Origin: Euonymus europaeus
Taxonomy: Eukaryota > Streptophyta > Magnoliopsida > Celastrales > Celastraceae
Length of the DNA: 64,000 nucleotides
Assembly: GCA_963580455.1 (NCBI GenBank)
Contig: OY756966.1
Span: 19,099,001-19,163,000, forward strand
Reading direction: 5' to 3'
Shown: in pieces, positions 11,173-21,539 of the stretch
Numbering within the stretch: position 1 is the first letter of the stretch
How the letters are laid out: each line of letters starts with the position of its first letter
Translations under genes and position numbers: made by a program
The notes under the pieces: generated by a model
What the model saw: the letters and a program-made list of their open reading frames with translations, nothing else
Database searches by the model: none
What the model was told of the DNA's origin: nothing

Positions 11173-13299
11173 TGTAACATCCCGACCAAAAATTTCAGTG
11201 GAAATTCTAAGGAATTAGATTTACATATTTCATTAGGAAATATGGACAAAACTAGAACGAATTTAGAGGAAACCGAAATAGAGTCAAAATGTTTTAAATA
11301 AATCATACAAGGGATAGTAAATCCATAAGCGCAAAGATAGTTCGAAGAGGGGTTGAAATGAGGTTGTTATGAATTTTAGAAGTTAAATAAGAAAATATAA
11401 TAATAAATAGGATAATGGCAAGATGGCAATTAAGTATAGATATTTAGTGTAATTAAAGTGAAAGATCAAGGGCAAAACGGTAACAGATTAATTAAAGAAT
11501 TAAAAATATAAATATTGTTGGAATTTCACGAAACCCGAGGCTGAAAACCTAAAAACCAGGATACCAACACCAGTGGAGGCGGCGACGGAACGCGATTTTC
11601 CGGCAACGGCGAGGAATCGGGAATCTGACACCACCGGAAGGACGAGCATGGCCGCAGCTACTCAACCACGCCACTTTCGGATCTAATGGAGGACGGGAAG
11701 GTGGTGAACGGAGGAGAAGAGCTTGCGGTGACGGAAACGGCGGGAGGTGATTCCGGCGATGACCGGCGATGAGGCAGACATTGGAAGAAAGAGCTCGACA
11801 AGGGGAGTTCATAAACATTAATTTTGGATGGAAAAGAGCTGGTCTCGGCCTCCAATCATGGAGGAGAAGCCTGTGGCCACCGTCTACTTCGAAGCTCGAC
11901 TCCAGCAAGTCCGGCCACGTTTCAGGTAACCGACACCGGCGGCGCATTTTCCACATCGTTCCCTACAGATCCATGCCGATGGTGCTCGTCACCGTGCCTT
12001 TGGCCGGTGGTGGCCCGACTTTGGTAGAAACTGGGTCTGTTAGACCTGGTAATTTGCGAGGAGGAAGGTAACAACCGGGTCAAGCTGACCCGGTTGAATA
12101 GTCACCTAATTAATTAATATTAATGGTATTTAATAAAAGAAATTGGTTAGAAATAATAGTATTAGATTATTAATATATGATTTTGGGTATTGTGTGGGTT
12201 TTAGGAACCAACCTTTGTAATTAAATTAACGAGATTTACGGGATGACATCACGGTAAGTAATATTCACCTGCTTTACGGAACCTTGTGATATGTGAATTT
12301 TGTGTGATGATATCTGTATCGATTGTAATGTCGATTTGATTGGCTATGATAATGGTTGTATTGATTGTGATATTTTCATGAGACCGAAATTGTGATGATT
12401 TGGATATATGGGAATTGTGAACTGACATGTGATGAATTATGAATGTATTGTAAATGGTTTACTGCGCATGAGACATGACATTTCATGGCATACATGACAT
12501 GCACATTAAAGCAAATGTTTTTACAAACCAGATATTACTGCTACAGGGAGGGTGTACTGAAAAGATAAAGGTTTATAAGTTCTGTTAAATGAAAAGTAAA
12601 AATAAAAGGGAAAAGGAACAAAGGATACAGATGCTGACGAAAATGTGCTCTATGGTAGAGCCTTAGAGGGAAATCCCGACTGGTTGCTCTGTAGCAGTTT
12701 TTCCAAGGTTAAGGGCCCAAGTACTGGAAAAAAGTTTTAAATGACTGACTGTCTTCTAATGATAATGTTCACATGCATTCATGCATTAGTATTACTTGCT
12801 GGGCCTTGGCTCACTATGTTCCGTAATGCATGATATGATGTTTCTACTGAGTATGTTGATTGGGCTGTTGATGGTGATGCCGCGGATCCACAGTGGGGAT
12901 GCTCATGTAACAGAAGCAGTAAATCGATCATTTCAATAAATGGTTATGTAATTTATTTTATGCAAGGTAGATAGAAACTTAGCAATTCTTGTATAAGTAA
13001 ATACTACAAAAATTAGACCGAAGAATATTAGTAGAAAGAGTTATTTTGATTTTGACGGTAGGGTTGTGAAAATGGTAAGACTATACGCTATTCGGTATGA
13101 TTAATAGTATATTATTAATTGAGGTTGTTTAGTTAATCATTTCTATTTCACGTCTAATAAAATTTATATTTGGGTATGAATTGTTATTAGTTATCGGTAT
13201 GTGTAATAATTGGCTTAATGTGGAGACAAACGGGATATTGGGAGTGGTGTTCTGGTCTACGGGCTCGTGAATTAGGGCTTCGTGGGACGGGGCGTTACA
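11173..13299 (+). repeat. 3' LTR of element E (complete)
   Basis: 2127 bp from TGTAACATCCC to GGGGCGTTACA, followed by the target duplication ATACA. It is the forward partner of 6925-7614 and an inverted partner of 4814-6924. The GC-rich block at about 11530-12060 holds overlapping open frames on both strands (11549-11956 minus; 11769-12071 and 11824-12027 plus) that also occur in the inverted LTR. No known domain is visible in them. Confidence 0.88.
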
Positions 13300-14562
13300 A
13301 TACAACTCACAGATCATAAAGTTCTGTAACACAGTTGAGTATTACTTACCGTAGTATGCTCTCGTAAATCCCGCTAATTCCTTTATAAAGATTGATTCCT
13401 GAAACCATACAATATCCACACTTATTTATTTGTACTATTATCTGTAATCCATTTCTCTTATTAATATATTTAAAATTATTTAGTACATTATTCAACCGAT
13501 CAATCAATCCATTGTCCTTATTAATAATTTACCCTGAATTAATAAAATTTAACATGAATTATAGTGATTTTTCATTAATTAATACAATTAAGCTTAATTA
13601 TTTAGGAAAATATTCAACCGGGTCAGCCTGACCCGGTCTCCTCACTAACACGGGTCAAACCGACCCGGTTAGAACGCAAGACGGGTCACCGCCGGAATGG
13701 GCGCGGTGACGGCCACAGATAAACTAGGTTGTAGAGTGTGTTCCGGCGATCCTATTGGTGGTGTCATATACCTGATTCGTGGTCGGAATTGCAAGAATCA
13801 CGACTGAGAAGGCATGGTATCACCTTACGTTCTTTTGGCCGTTTCTCGGAGTTCTTTCTCCGATTTCATCCGAAACCGGCGTCCATGCACTTCCCGTGTC
13901 GTCCGCTTCTGTTTGGTTATATTTATCTTAATTGTTATTTCGTCTTTTACCATCACGCCCTTGATTTTACCAGTTAATTACACAAATTACCTATCTGTAT
14001 TTACAGGATTGGCATTATCGTATTTATTATTTTATTTTTGTATTTAAGTTCCATAATTTATAGTAATTTCATTTTAATCTCGTTTCTGATAATTATTGTG
14101 CCCACAACTTATAATTCCACTATAGAATTTATGAAAAAAATATTATAATCAAACTTAGATCACACATGACATCACCTATTTTACCTCATCTACCACTACA
14201 ACTTATCCGAAGATTCGGGGTGTTACACCTCTGCTCTCCCTGTCGTCTTCTGCACTTGCTGGAATTTCTGGAATGAATTTTTTTTCCCTAGGATTTACTC
14301 TTTATCCCTAAAAAAAACACTGTCCCAACCGCCACGTTAGTCGGGCCCATTTAAGCAAATCCCGTAACTCACAGCCACACCTAGCTCGCACCTCGCTCGC
14401 GCTTGGCTCATTCTTCACCCAGAATCAACTTTCCCAAGTAACTAGCATCCGGCTATACCTGTCATTAAATCACAAATTTGGGCAATATTTTGTGCTATAA
14501 ACATTGTAAAGATTGGGTATTTCACATAATAATCATAAGTGAATTTTGCACTTACCAGGTAG

Positions 14563-15760
14563 AAATCAATATTTCATTGCTTGATGCCATTAAACAGATT
14601 CCTTCTTATGTTAAATTTCTCAAAGATTGTTGTACTAAAAAGAGAAAATTTTCTGCACATGAAAAAGTTTTTTTGAATGAAGAAGTGAGTGTTATGTTGC
14701 TTAATAAACTTTCACCCAAGCTTAAAGATCCTGGTAGTTTTACCATACCTTGTAAGGTGAGAAATCAATTCTTTGAGAAGGCATTGCTAGATTTAGGAGC
14801 GAGCATCAATTTAACGCCCTTTTTTTATAAGAATTTAGGATTGGGGGAATTGCAAGAAACTTCCATCACTTTGCAGTTATGCGTTGGTAATTGTGAAAGA
14901 CTTAATTGTGCCTGTTGATTTTGTTGTGTTAGATATGAAGGATAATCTTAGTTTGTCTATACATATTATTCTTTGTCGTCCTTTCATGACTACTATGGAT
15001 ATGAATATTATTGTTAAAAAGGGGACTGTAACAATGCAGGTGAATGATCAAGAATTTGAGTTTCGTGTGTTTGATTCTCTTGAACTTCATGATGATAAAA
15101 GTGATTGTTTTGGTATTGATGCTACACATGATCTTGTGAGTGAGGTTTTTCAGGCTACAAGTCTTGATCCAGTTGAAGCAATGGTGACCCATGGTTTGGA
15201 TCATAAAATCGTGAATGTAGGGGACATACAATATGGGTGCCAAATTGAGAAAGTAATAGAGCCGTTGCATCGGGCCCAGTCATATGTTGGTAAGGGTATT
15301 CCTCCTTTTGAACAATTGATACATACTAATATATCTCTTGTTTCTTCTATAGTTAAGGCACATACTTTGGAGCTGAAAAAATTGCCCAACCACTTGAAAT
15401 ATATTTATTTGGGAGAAGACAAGACCTTATCAGTGATAGTAGCGGCAAATCTCAGTTTAGGAGAAGAGGAAAAATTAGTACAAATACTGAAAAGGCATAA
15501 AACTGTCCTTAGATGGTCCATTGACGACATCAAAGGAACTAATCCTAATAGATGCATGCACCAGACTTTGCTTGAAACTAATGCAAGGCCAACTAGAGAA
15601 GCATAGAGGCAGCTACATCCACAAATGAAAGATGTGGTGGAAACTGAAATTTCAAAATTGTTAGATGTGGCGGGTGATCTACCCAACTTCAGATAGCAAA
15701 TGGGTTAATGGGTATCATATGAAGCCTTATTGGGAGTCGGTTCCACTCACAATGGAAGAA
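14563..15760 (+). pseudogene. Athila protease and pol remnant with internal deletion
   Basis: After the GGTAG duplication the polyprotein continues with a SLLDAIKQIPSYVKFLKD segment and then the aspartic protease site LLDLGASINLTP, where Athila proteases have D-[LS]-G. A shift near 14890 moves to the frame of 14884-15606, which runs through the protease-RT spacer to the entry of RT (the equivalent of HRI/MEE is MHQTLLE). After a stop at 15604, traces of RT continue to an IYPTSDSKWV-like stretch near 15680. The next codons resemble the extreme C-terminus of pol (NGYHMKPYWES). Thus the RT core, RNase H and nearly all integrase were lost in one deletion at about 15695-15710. Confidence 0.85.
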
Positions 15761-15764
15761 GTCG

Positions 15765-17293
15765 TCTAATTTGATGTTTTAGATCCTTGACGAATTCTAA
15801 AGATATGTCCGGCTGAAAACAACATAGTTTTGAACTTTTTAAAACTTGGCACTTTTTGCTTGATTATCATGACATGCTTTGATAACTGATAGTGTATTTC
15901 CTGGCATGATTTTGTATTTTGTGATGAAGGTTTGCTTGGTTTATATGTCATTTGAACACTAAGTAGCCATGTGAGAAGCCTTTAAAAATCTGAGTGCATT
16001 GAATTTCATGACATTGTATTGCTAGAACTTGCCTTAAACCAGCTGAAGTAATTGTTGAATTTTTATTCCATGAATGTGACAAAGGCGTTCTTGTCCTTGT
16101 TCAACTATATATGTTCTAATTATCCATATTTCCCTTCCTGTTCTCCTTATCCAATCTCTCTGATGTGTTATGCTTGTTCCATTGAGTTTAAAAATAAGAA
16201 TACCAACATGATGCTGATGAGATGAATTTTGGGTGATAAGAAGGTGGAAAGTGGCGATGACGATGCCTTAGAGAATTTTGGGGTAAGAAAACAACAAGTC
16301 CACAATAATGAGAAAAGTGTAAGCCACCTGCAGCCGCACAAAAAGTGGTGATTATTTTTGTAGATGAACAGTACCAGAGATCTGCGACCTAAGCGCGGTC
16401 GCAAAAGTCGGGAATTCAAAAAAAAAATTGTTCACATTGTCTGGTTAATGTCACTAGTTGACTGAGCAGGAAAAAAAAGAAACAAAAAAAAGTGAATTGT
16501 GAGCCCCCTGTGAGCTAAACGCGGTCGCAAATTTTACTTATTTAAAATGCAGTGCATAAGAGACACAACTCCAGCTACATGAAATGAAATATGTCCAAGG
16601 GCATTTCATTAAGCAACAACAGGAGATGATTGATTCTATTTGACTATGCGATGATGCTTGAGGATTGATCTTGTTTGGACTCACTTTGTTGGGATTTATT
16701 TTGCTGTGTGTTGTTGACTAGTATTAGTTGTAGTTGGCTTTGTGTTGGTTGCCTAATTTTGGGTTTATTTGGTGTGCAGCATAACCATTGGTAGAAGATT
16801 TATGCACAATGACGATCTAGTTCTTGATTAATTTTCTTCTCAACCTAACCTCTGCCATTCGATGCCTTTGCTTCTATGCTTGCTTGTTTTGAGCCTACCC
16901 AAAAACCAAATTGACCCTTTCAAAGAACTTTTGATTCATGGAATGAACATTCTAGCATAAGTAAGTTTGGTGGACATGCAAGCCTATGGCTACATGTTGT
17001 GAATTCAAATGAGAGTAAACACCACCCTCTAAACACTTGAGTGAAAACTTCAAATTTCTAAATATTGTGTGAATCCTAGTGAGGTGGTGTGAAGATGTTA
17101 TAGATGCTATGGCAGTAGTGAGCAAATTTATAATTGTGTAGATTACACTTGACGAAGCATTGCATTGATTTGATGAGAAAGTATATGGCTTGCCAAGTTA
17201 TGATGTTGGTTTTCGAAAGAGACATACAATGCTTTGAAATTATTTTATTGAGTGTTTGCTTGAGGACAAGCAATGTTTAAGTTTGGGGGATTT
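15765..17293 (+). other. 3' untranslated region of Athila element B
   Basis: Non-coding stretch between the pol remnant and the 3' LTR. In intact Athila elements this space can hold an envelope-like frame; I see no such frame here. Two short segments (about 16380-16430 and 16505-16540) repeat a GCGACC-AAGCGCGGTCGC-like word that also occurs in the LTRs near 545 and 17455. The end carries the polypurine tract GTTTGGGGGA (17281-17290). Confidence 0.6.
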
Positions 17294-18437
17294 TGGTGAG
17301 TTCAAAAAATGCACTCATGTTTATGATGTTAAATACCCAATCTTTATGAGGTTTCTAGCACAAAATACTATCCAATTGTGTGATTTAATGACAGGTACAC
17401 GGCTGGATACTATTTATTTGGAAAAGTTTATTATGGGTGAAACGTGAGCCAGGCGCGACCTACGCCCAGCCGCGAGTTGCGGGTTTCCAAATTTGGGCCC
17501 AGCTGATGTGGTAGTGGGTTCAGCAACTTTTAAGGTTAAAACAGAAAGCCCTAGCCGCGAGAGACCAGATCTGATTTTCCGGAATACAGAGGGCAGAGAG
17601 GAGGCATTCCAAGTATTGCAATTCCTTCATCTTTCTCATCGATTCAAACAATTGTCTTGAGTATTTTTATGGTTTTTAGTATGATTATGCGTAGCTAAGT
17701 ACTTTTTAGCTAGGATTTAGTATTTTCTTCTACTAAAACTTTGTGCACAGATTAATTGTTGATTAGACTGGATTTAATTCATTGTTCTCTAAATTTATTA
17801 TTGATTTCCTATTGTTACGCATATCTAGCCATCATCATAATATTTAGGAATTGTTAGTTCAACATATTCAGCTGACCATGACCCGTGACGAAGTTACAAA
17901 AACTTGTTTTGCGATTCAGGTTTGCGAACATTGAACATAATTGATTGGGTGATAGATCATTGCCCTAGGTTGTGTGATTGTTGATTTCCACATGTTGATG
18001 CTTATCTTAGGAAATTTTTAGGAGACACCAAACCAAGACTCCTTTGATAAGAAAAGACCTTGAGCTGGATCAAAGTCAGGGTCGTTGTTTAGGGAAATCT
18101 AATTGTTAGAACTGGACCAAAGCCTTTCAATTGACGTCTTTAAATTCTTAATTTGTTTAATTGTGGATTGATTTGTGTGCACAAGTGGAGGTAGTTGACC
18201 TAGCCAAACCCAAGCTAATTTTCATCCATTCTTGAATTAGTTATTTTATATAAGCTAGTTAATTTTTCCATTATTAATTTAAGCATACAAATTAGTTTAC
18301 ACTATTGTTTGTCTTTCAATTGGTTTTTACAACAGTCCTTGTGGATTCGATCCCTTTCACTGTTACTGTCTTGCGACTGTACACTTGCAATTGGGTAAAA
18401 CCAGTCGGTATTTATTGTGATAAAAAAGTATCAACCA
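17294..18437 (+). repeat. 3' LTR of Athila-type element B
   Basis: 1144 bp, aligning end to end with 387-1531. It is preceded by the G-rich polypurine tract and followed by ACATG, nearly the same bases that precede the 5' LTR. Scattered substitutions between the two LTRs show that insertion was not recent. Confidence 0.9.
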
Positions 18438-20600
18438 ACATGGTTGATAGAAATAACCATCTTTTCCTTACCTTTGTTTTCCATTGGACCATTACATGTA
18501 CGACGTCTTTGAATTGTTTGTCTCTTTTGCTTCTCTTTTTGGAATTTCAATTCCAGCCTAGAAAATGCAGAGACTTTTTGGATAGACTCCACTTGGCTTG
18601 ATGTTGATGGATTATCACGTAATTGTTCAAATACTAAAATTTGGGTATTTAGCTCTTCTATTTGGCTCGGAGCAAGAGACTCAACGAGCCTTTCATCATC
18701 ATACTTAAAGATTAGCACCATGATCGTATTCGCTCATGCTTTCTTTGCTCTAATTCGGTAAAGCATGAATTGTGAGACTTGTGTCCCAATCTGTTCTTTG
18801 GTTTTGAAATAGATATTTCTTTTTTATCTATCACAGAAGCTCCTCTGCTAGAAAGAACGACATCAAGATTACCATGTTTGCGAGGTTCCCCTTTTCCATT
18901 ACTAGCTTTCTCAAAAAGTTTCTTCACACGCAGATCAAACCATGCATCTGAATGGTCTCCCAAAGCTTTAGGATGCTCAGCTTCCTTAACATCGTCTTGC
19001 GTAGGAATAAATTTCTCAATAGAAGGAGTTGGAAAAATCAAATTGTCCTTGAGAATGTTGATATCACACTTAGATAACTCAAGTTTTTGTGGTTCATTTA
19101 CAAAGGTTCGTGATAAAATGTTCTTAGTTGAGTCATCTTTTTATTAATTTCTGGATTATAGAATCATCACTAGAAGAGCTTCTTGGGGAACATTTTTCTT
19201 TTGGTAAAATTTAGTTTCCGCAAAATGAGACTTGTCACGTGCGAACAATTTTGACTCAGCTACAATGCATTTTTGTTCACAATCTCAGGTGTACTTGAAG
19301 CATTGTGGCCATGTTGAAGTGATTAGCCTTGTCTCATGCAACCAAACACATCTTAGTAGTAATTCATAGGATATTTTTTAGTCAATTACATGGAAAAGGG
19401 ACGATGAAACTAATTTCCCGTCTCTATCTTTAATCGGATCATGCCAATGGTACGTTGCCCATTTTGATTGAAACCCTGGATCATAAGTTTGCTTTTAGAA
19501 AGCTCATTCACAGAGATCCTGAGATTTCTCAATATATGGATTGACATAATATTTACAGCAGATCCAAAGTCAATGAGGATTCGAGAGACTTTGTGCTCTC
19601 GTATTACTCCACTAACGTAAAGTGGCCTATTATGAAGTCTCGTCCCAAGTTGTAAGTCATTATCTGTGAAATTAATTGTTGTCATACAATCAGCATAACT
19701 AACTTTACTTATATGGGAAAATAGTTTCCCTCTATATTATTTCAGATTAACCAACGTTTGAACTAACACCAAACATGTATCCGTAGGGAGGTCGAGAGCT
19801 TCTAAGATGTTCATACCGAGAAATTAGCAACTCCTTTTCCCTTAACACTGAAGCTCTTCCTTTTGGAGCCATCTTTTTCTTCTTGTGACTCTTTAGAGTC
19901 CACTGCACTTATCACATATGTGATCATATGTTCATCTAGAAAGTATTCCTTGAAAATTACTTATTTCCTTAGAGTCGAATAAGAGCCATTTGGCTTAGCA
20001 TCAACGTATATCTTTCTTCCCAATCGATGCTTAGGTCAAGAGTTCGTATTTTCTCTCCTAAGGTCGGACTAAACATTTGGAAGAGCCAAAATTTGATTCG
20101 GACGGAATGCACGTCCTCTCTGGCTTTTTACTTCCACCTAACCTTCATCTTGGGCTATTAGTTCTTCAGCATAATACCAACCAATTGGTTGGTTTTTTGA
20201 ACACCATTCACTCGGAGGAAATCATTGAGATCCAAGGAAGGTGTTGCTAAGTCCTACAACTTTTGTGGTTTATACTTCTCCTTTTTTGTAATGAAAGTTG
20301 ACCATCCATCACTTACTTCATCTTCAGACTTAGATGATGATTCCCACACATCCAAATCATCAATCATAACTGCAAACAAAGTTGGCCTATTTGGAGTTTG
20401 TGGTTTTGGCATTCCTGCATATGCATAGACTGTAGTAGCTTCACTATCTATTGGACCCTTAGACCTCCTTTAGGTAGCTCAATAGTTTGCACCACCATAT
20501 TGATGGTTCCTCATTAAAGGATTAGGACATGGATTGAAGTTCTATCGATAGTAGAATGGGATCAAATGACCCAAAAGTTGTCATTACGCAATTAGCTTTG
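18438..20600 (-). pseudogene. Ty3/gypsy element A, protease region and C-terminal gag (decayed)
   Basis: Minus-strand coding remnant. The frame at 19410-19685 is a retroviral-type aspartic protease: it has TFTDNDLQLG-like and HNRPLYVSGVIREHKV segments, then LIDFGSAVNIMS, where the active-site D-[ST]-G has become DFG, then SKLMIQGFNQNGQRTIG. Upstream (20200-20460) an FAVMIDDLDVWESSS-like acidic stretch precedes it. Downstream frames 18712-19041 and 18431-18721 are polar and end at the insertion site of B, continuing at 386 down to 1. Several stops and shifts interrupt it. The protease lacks the catalytic S/T next to aspartate, so it would be inactive even if translated. Confidence 0.72.
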
Positions 20601-20604
20601 GCAT

Positions 20605-21537
20605 TACTAGTAAGAACAAGATTGTAAGTTTTTATCATGTGACACTATACTTGACCAATGTAATTATCAAATTAGAATAGTTGGGATCCACATTAGATAG
20701 GAATACATGTTAGTTGCAGATTAGGATTAATTGGTTCGAAGAAACTATTTGCAGTGTTGTCGTGTAACCTTCATGTATCCTACATAATTCTAGGTAAGCT
20801 TCACATAGCCTACATAAGCATAAGTTTTTGGGAACTTCAATTTCAGGTTTTACATGATTTGATTTCGAGTGAAAATTGGTAAATGATTTTATTTAATTAA
20901 TTGATTTGGTTTAATTGGTTGTTTGAAATAAAATCATGTTTGTTTTAGCAATGATTATCTCTCATTTTAAAGATTTATCTTATTCCTATTTTAGAGATAA
21001 TCATCTCCTTAAATTAAGAAAGTTTTTCCTTATCTTTCATGGTCTTGATTCCAAGATTGGGACATAATCTTCAACTAATTTTGTAGGTCAATATTGTGCA
21101 TATCTTTTAGGCCATTATCTAGGGTTTTCTTGGTTCATAAGCATGATATATATTTCCATTGGTAACCAAAAAACCCTAAGCCTTTAGCTCGTCTATTCTA
21201 AACCAAAAGCTATTGTTTTTGAGCAAGTTTATTCTTCAATGATTTTAATCTTTCATGCATAACACTTTGAGGGCATTAGTGTATATTCTCGGAGCTTGAA
21301 GACTTCAGTGCGACTCTGAAGTATTTGGTGGAAGGGAATACTTGCGGAAGGCTGTATCGAGCAACTAGAGTAAGAAACTAGTGTAGGTGATGTGGATCCT
21401 AACTCTAGGGATAACCCGTTTGAATAGTGGATTGCTTCAAGGTTGGTGGCTCTAGACACTCCAAGCTTTTCCCTGGATTGGATATTCCCCATAAATATCG
21501 TGTGTGCACATTTTGGTTTTAGTATACAAATTTTCAT
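20605..21537. repeat. Probable solo LTR-like insertion in element A gag
   Basis: The element A polyprotein is readable up to about 21540 (minus strand, FVLNDIIM region) and again below about 20600, while the roughly 930 bp between has no coding similarity. The insert has LTR-leader features on the plus strand, including the AACTCTAGGGATAACCCG block near 21401 followed by a CTAGACACTCC block near 21451. The exact ends and a target duplication could not be settled by eye. Confidence 0.45.
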
Positions 21538-21539
21538 AG

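Larger units (their letters stand above)
4814..13299 (+). mobile_element. Non-coding Tekay/Del-like LTR retrotransposon E (LARD-like) with an inverted outer LTR
   Basis: The perfect duplication ATACA (4809-4813 and 13300-13304) delimits an 8486-bp unit. From the left it holds a complete LTR in reverse orientation (4814-6924), a truncated LTR in forward orientation (6925-7614), a tRNA-Met-type primer site (7617-7628), about 3.5 kb without coding capacity, a polypurine tract (11160-11172) and a complete forward LTR (11173-13299). The polypurine context (GAAGAAATTTTTATAAGGAGGGG) is typical of Tekay/Del chromoviruses. Long LTRs around a non-coding core resemble the large retrotransposon derivatives (LARDs) of plants, which depend on proteins supplied in trans. 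Both outer ends are U5 ends, which ordinary integration does not give. Confidence 0.85.
3897..14227 (-). mobile_element. Solo LTR D, Tekay/Del-like, inverted, itself interrupted by E
   Basis: 3897-4813 and 13305-14227 together make about 1.84 kb with ends TGTAACGCCCC and GGGTGTTACA. Large parts of 3897-4813 resemble the LTR of element E (for example the stretch around the CAGCAAGTAATAC block near 4350 and again near 5310), so D is a diverged member of the same LTR lineage, in minus orientation. Flanks are CCTCC (3892-3896) and CCTCT (14228-14232), a 5-bp duplication with one mismatch. It has no internal region of its own. Short reading frames inside it (4482-4841, 13392-14047) look accidental. 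Confidence 0.8.
3099..14557 (-). mobile_element. Solo LTR C of the Athila family, inverted, itself interrupted
   Basis: 3099-3896 plus 14228-14557 together form one LTR (about 1.13 kb) that is the reverse complement of the B LTR. It starts TGGTCAAC and ends CTTACCA. The 5-bp duplication GGTAG is perfect at 3094-3098 and 14558-14562. Removing it rejoins the gag frame before 3098 to the protease frame at 14563 with no frame change, so C entered a then-open gag-pol frame. No internal domain accompanies it, so this is a solo LTR left by LTR-LTR recombination. Element D (3897-14227) splits it. Confidence 0.92.
387..18437 (+). mobile_element. Athila-type Ty3/gypsy LTR retrotransposon B, internally deleted and host to nested insertions
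   Basis: A long element bounded by direct LTRs (387-1531 and 17294-18437), with a tRNA-Asp-type primer site next to the left LTR and a G-rich polypurine tract next to the right LTR. The domain order is gag, protease, start of RT, then a jump to the far C-terminus of pol. LTR ends are TGGT and ACCA. Flanks read ACATAG on the left and ACATG on the right, a target duplication with one extra base. Most of the 18 kb is later insertions (3099-14557); the element itself is about 6.6 kb, well short of intact Athila elements because RT, RNase H and integrase are largely missing. It cannot have been autonomous. Confidence 0.88.

Noticed and set aside
11549..11956. A 135-codon minus-strand gene.
   Set aside because: It lies in the GC-rich block of an LTR, antisense to the element, with overlapping frames on the other strand. 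No domain seen.
3897..14227. A DNA transposon with TGTAAC terminal inverted repeats.
   Set aside because: The TGTAAC...GTTACA ends are LTR termini: a tRNA-Met primer site follows one copy and a polypurine tract precedes another, and the duplications are 5 bp.
14929..15270. Minus-strand frame of 113 codons.
   Set aside because: It is the shadow of the plus-strand Athila pol frame at 14884-15606.
20225..20428. Plus-strand frame of 67 codons.
   Set aside because: Antisense shadow of the element A gag region.
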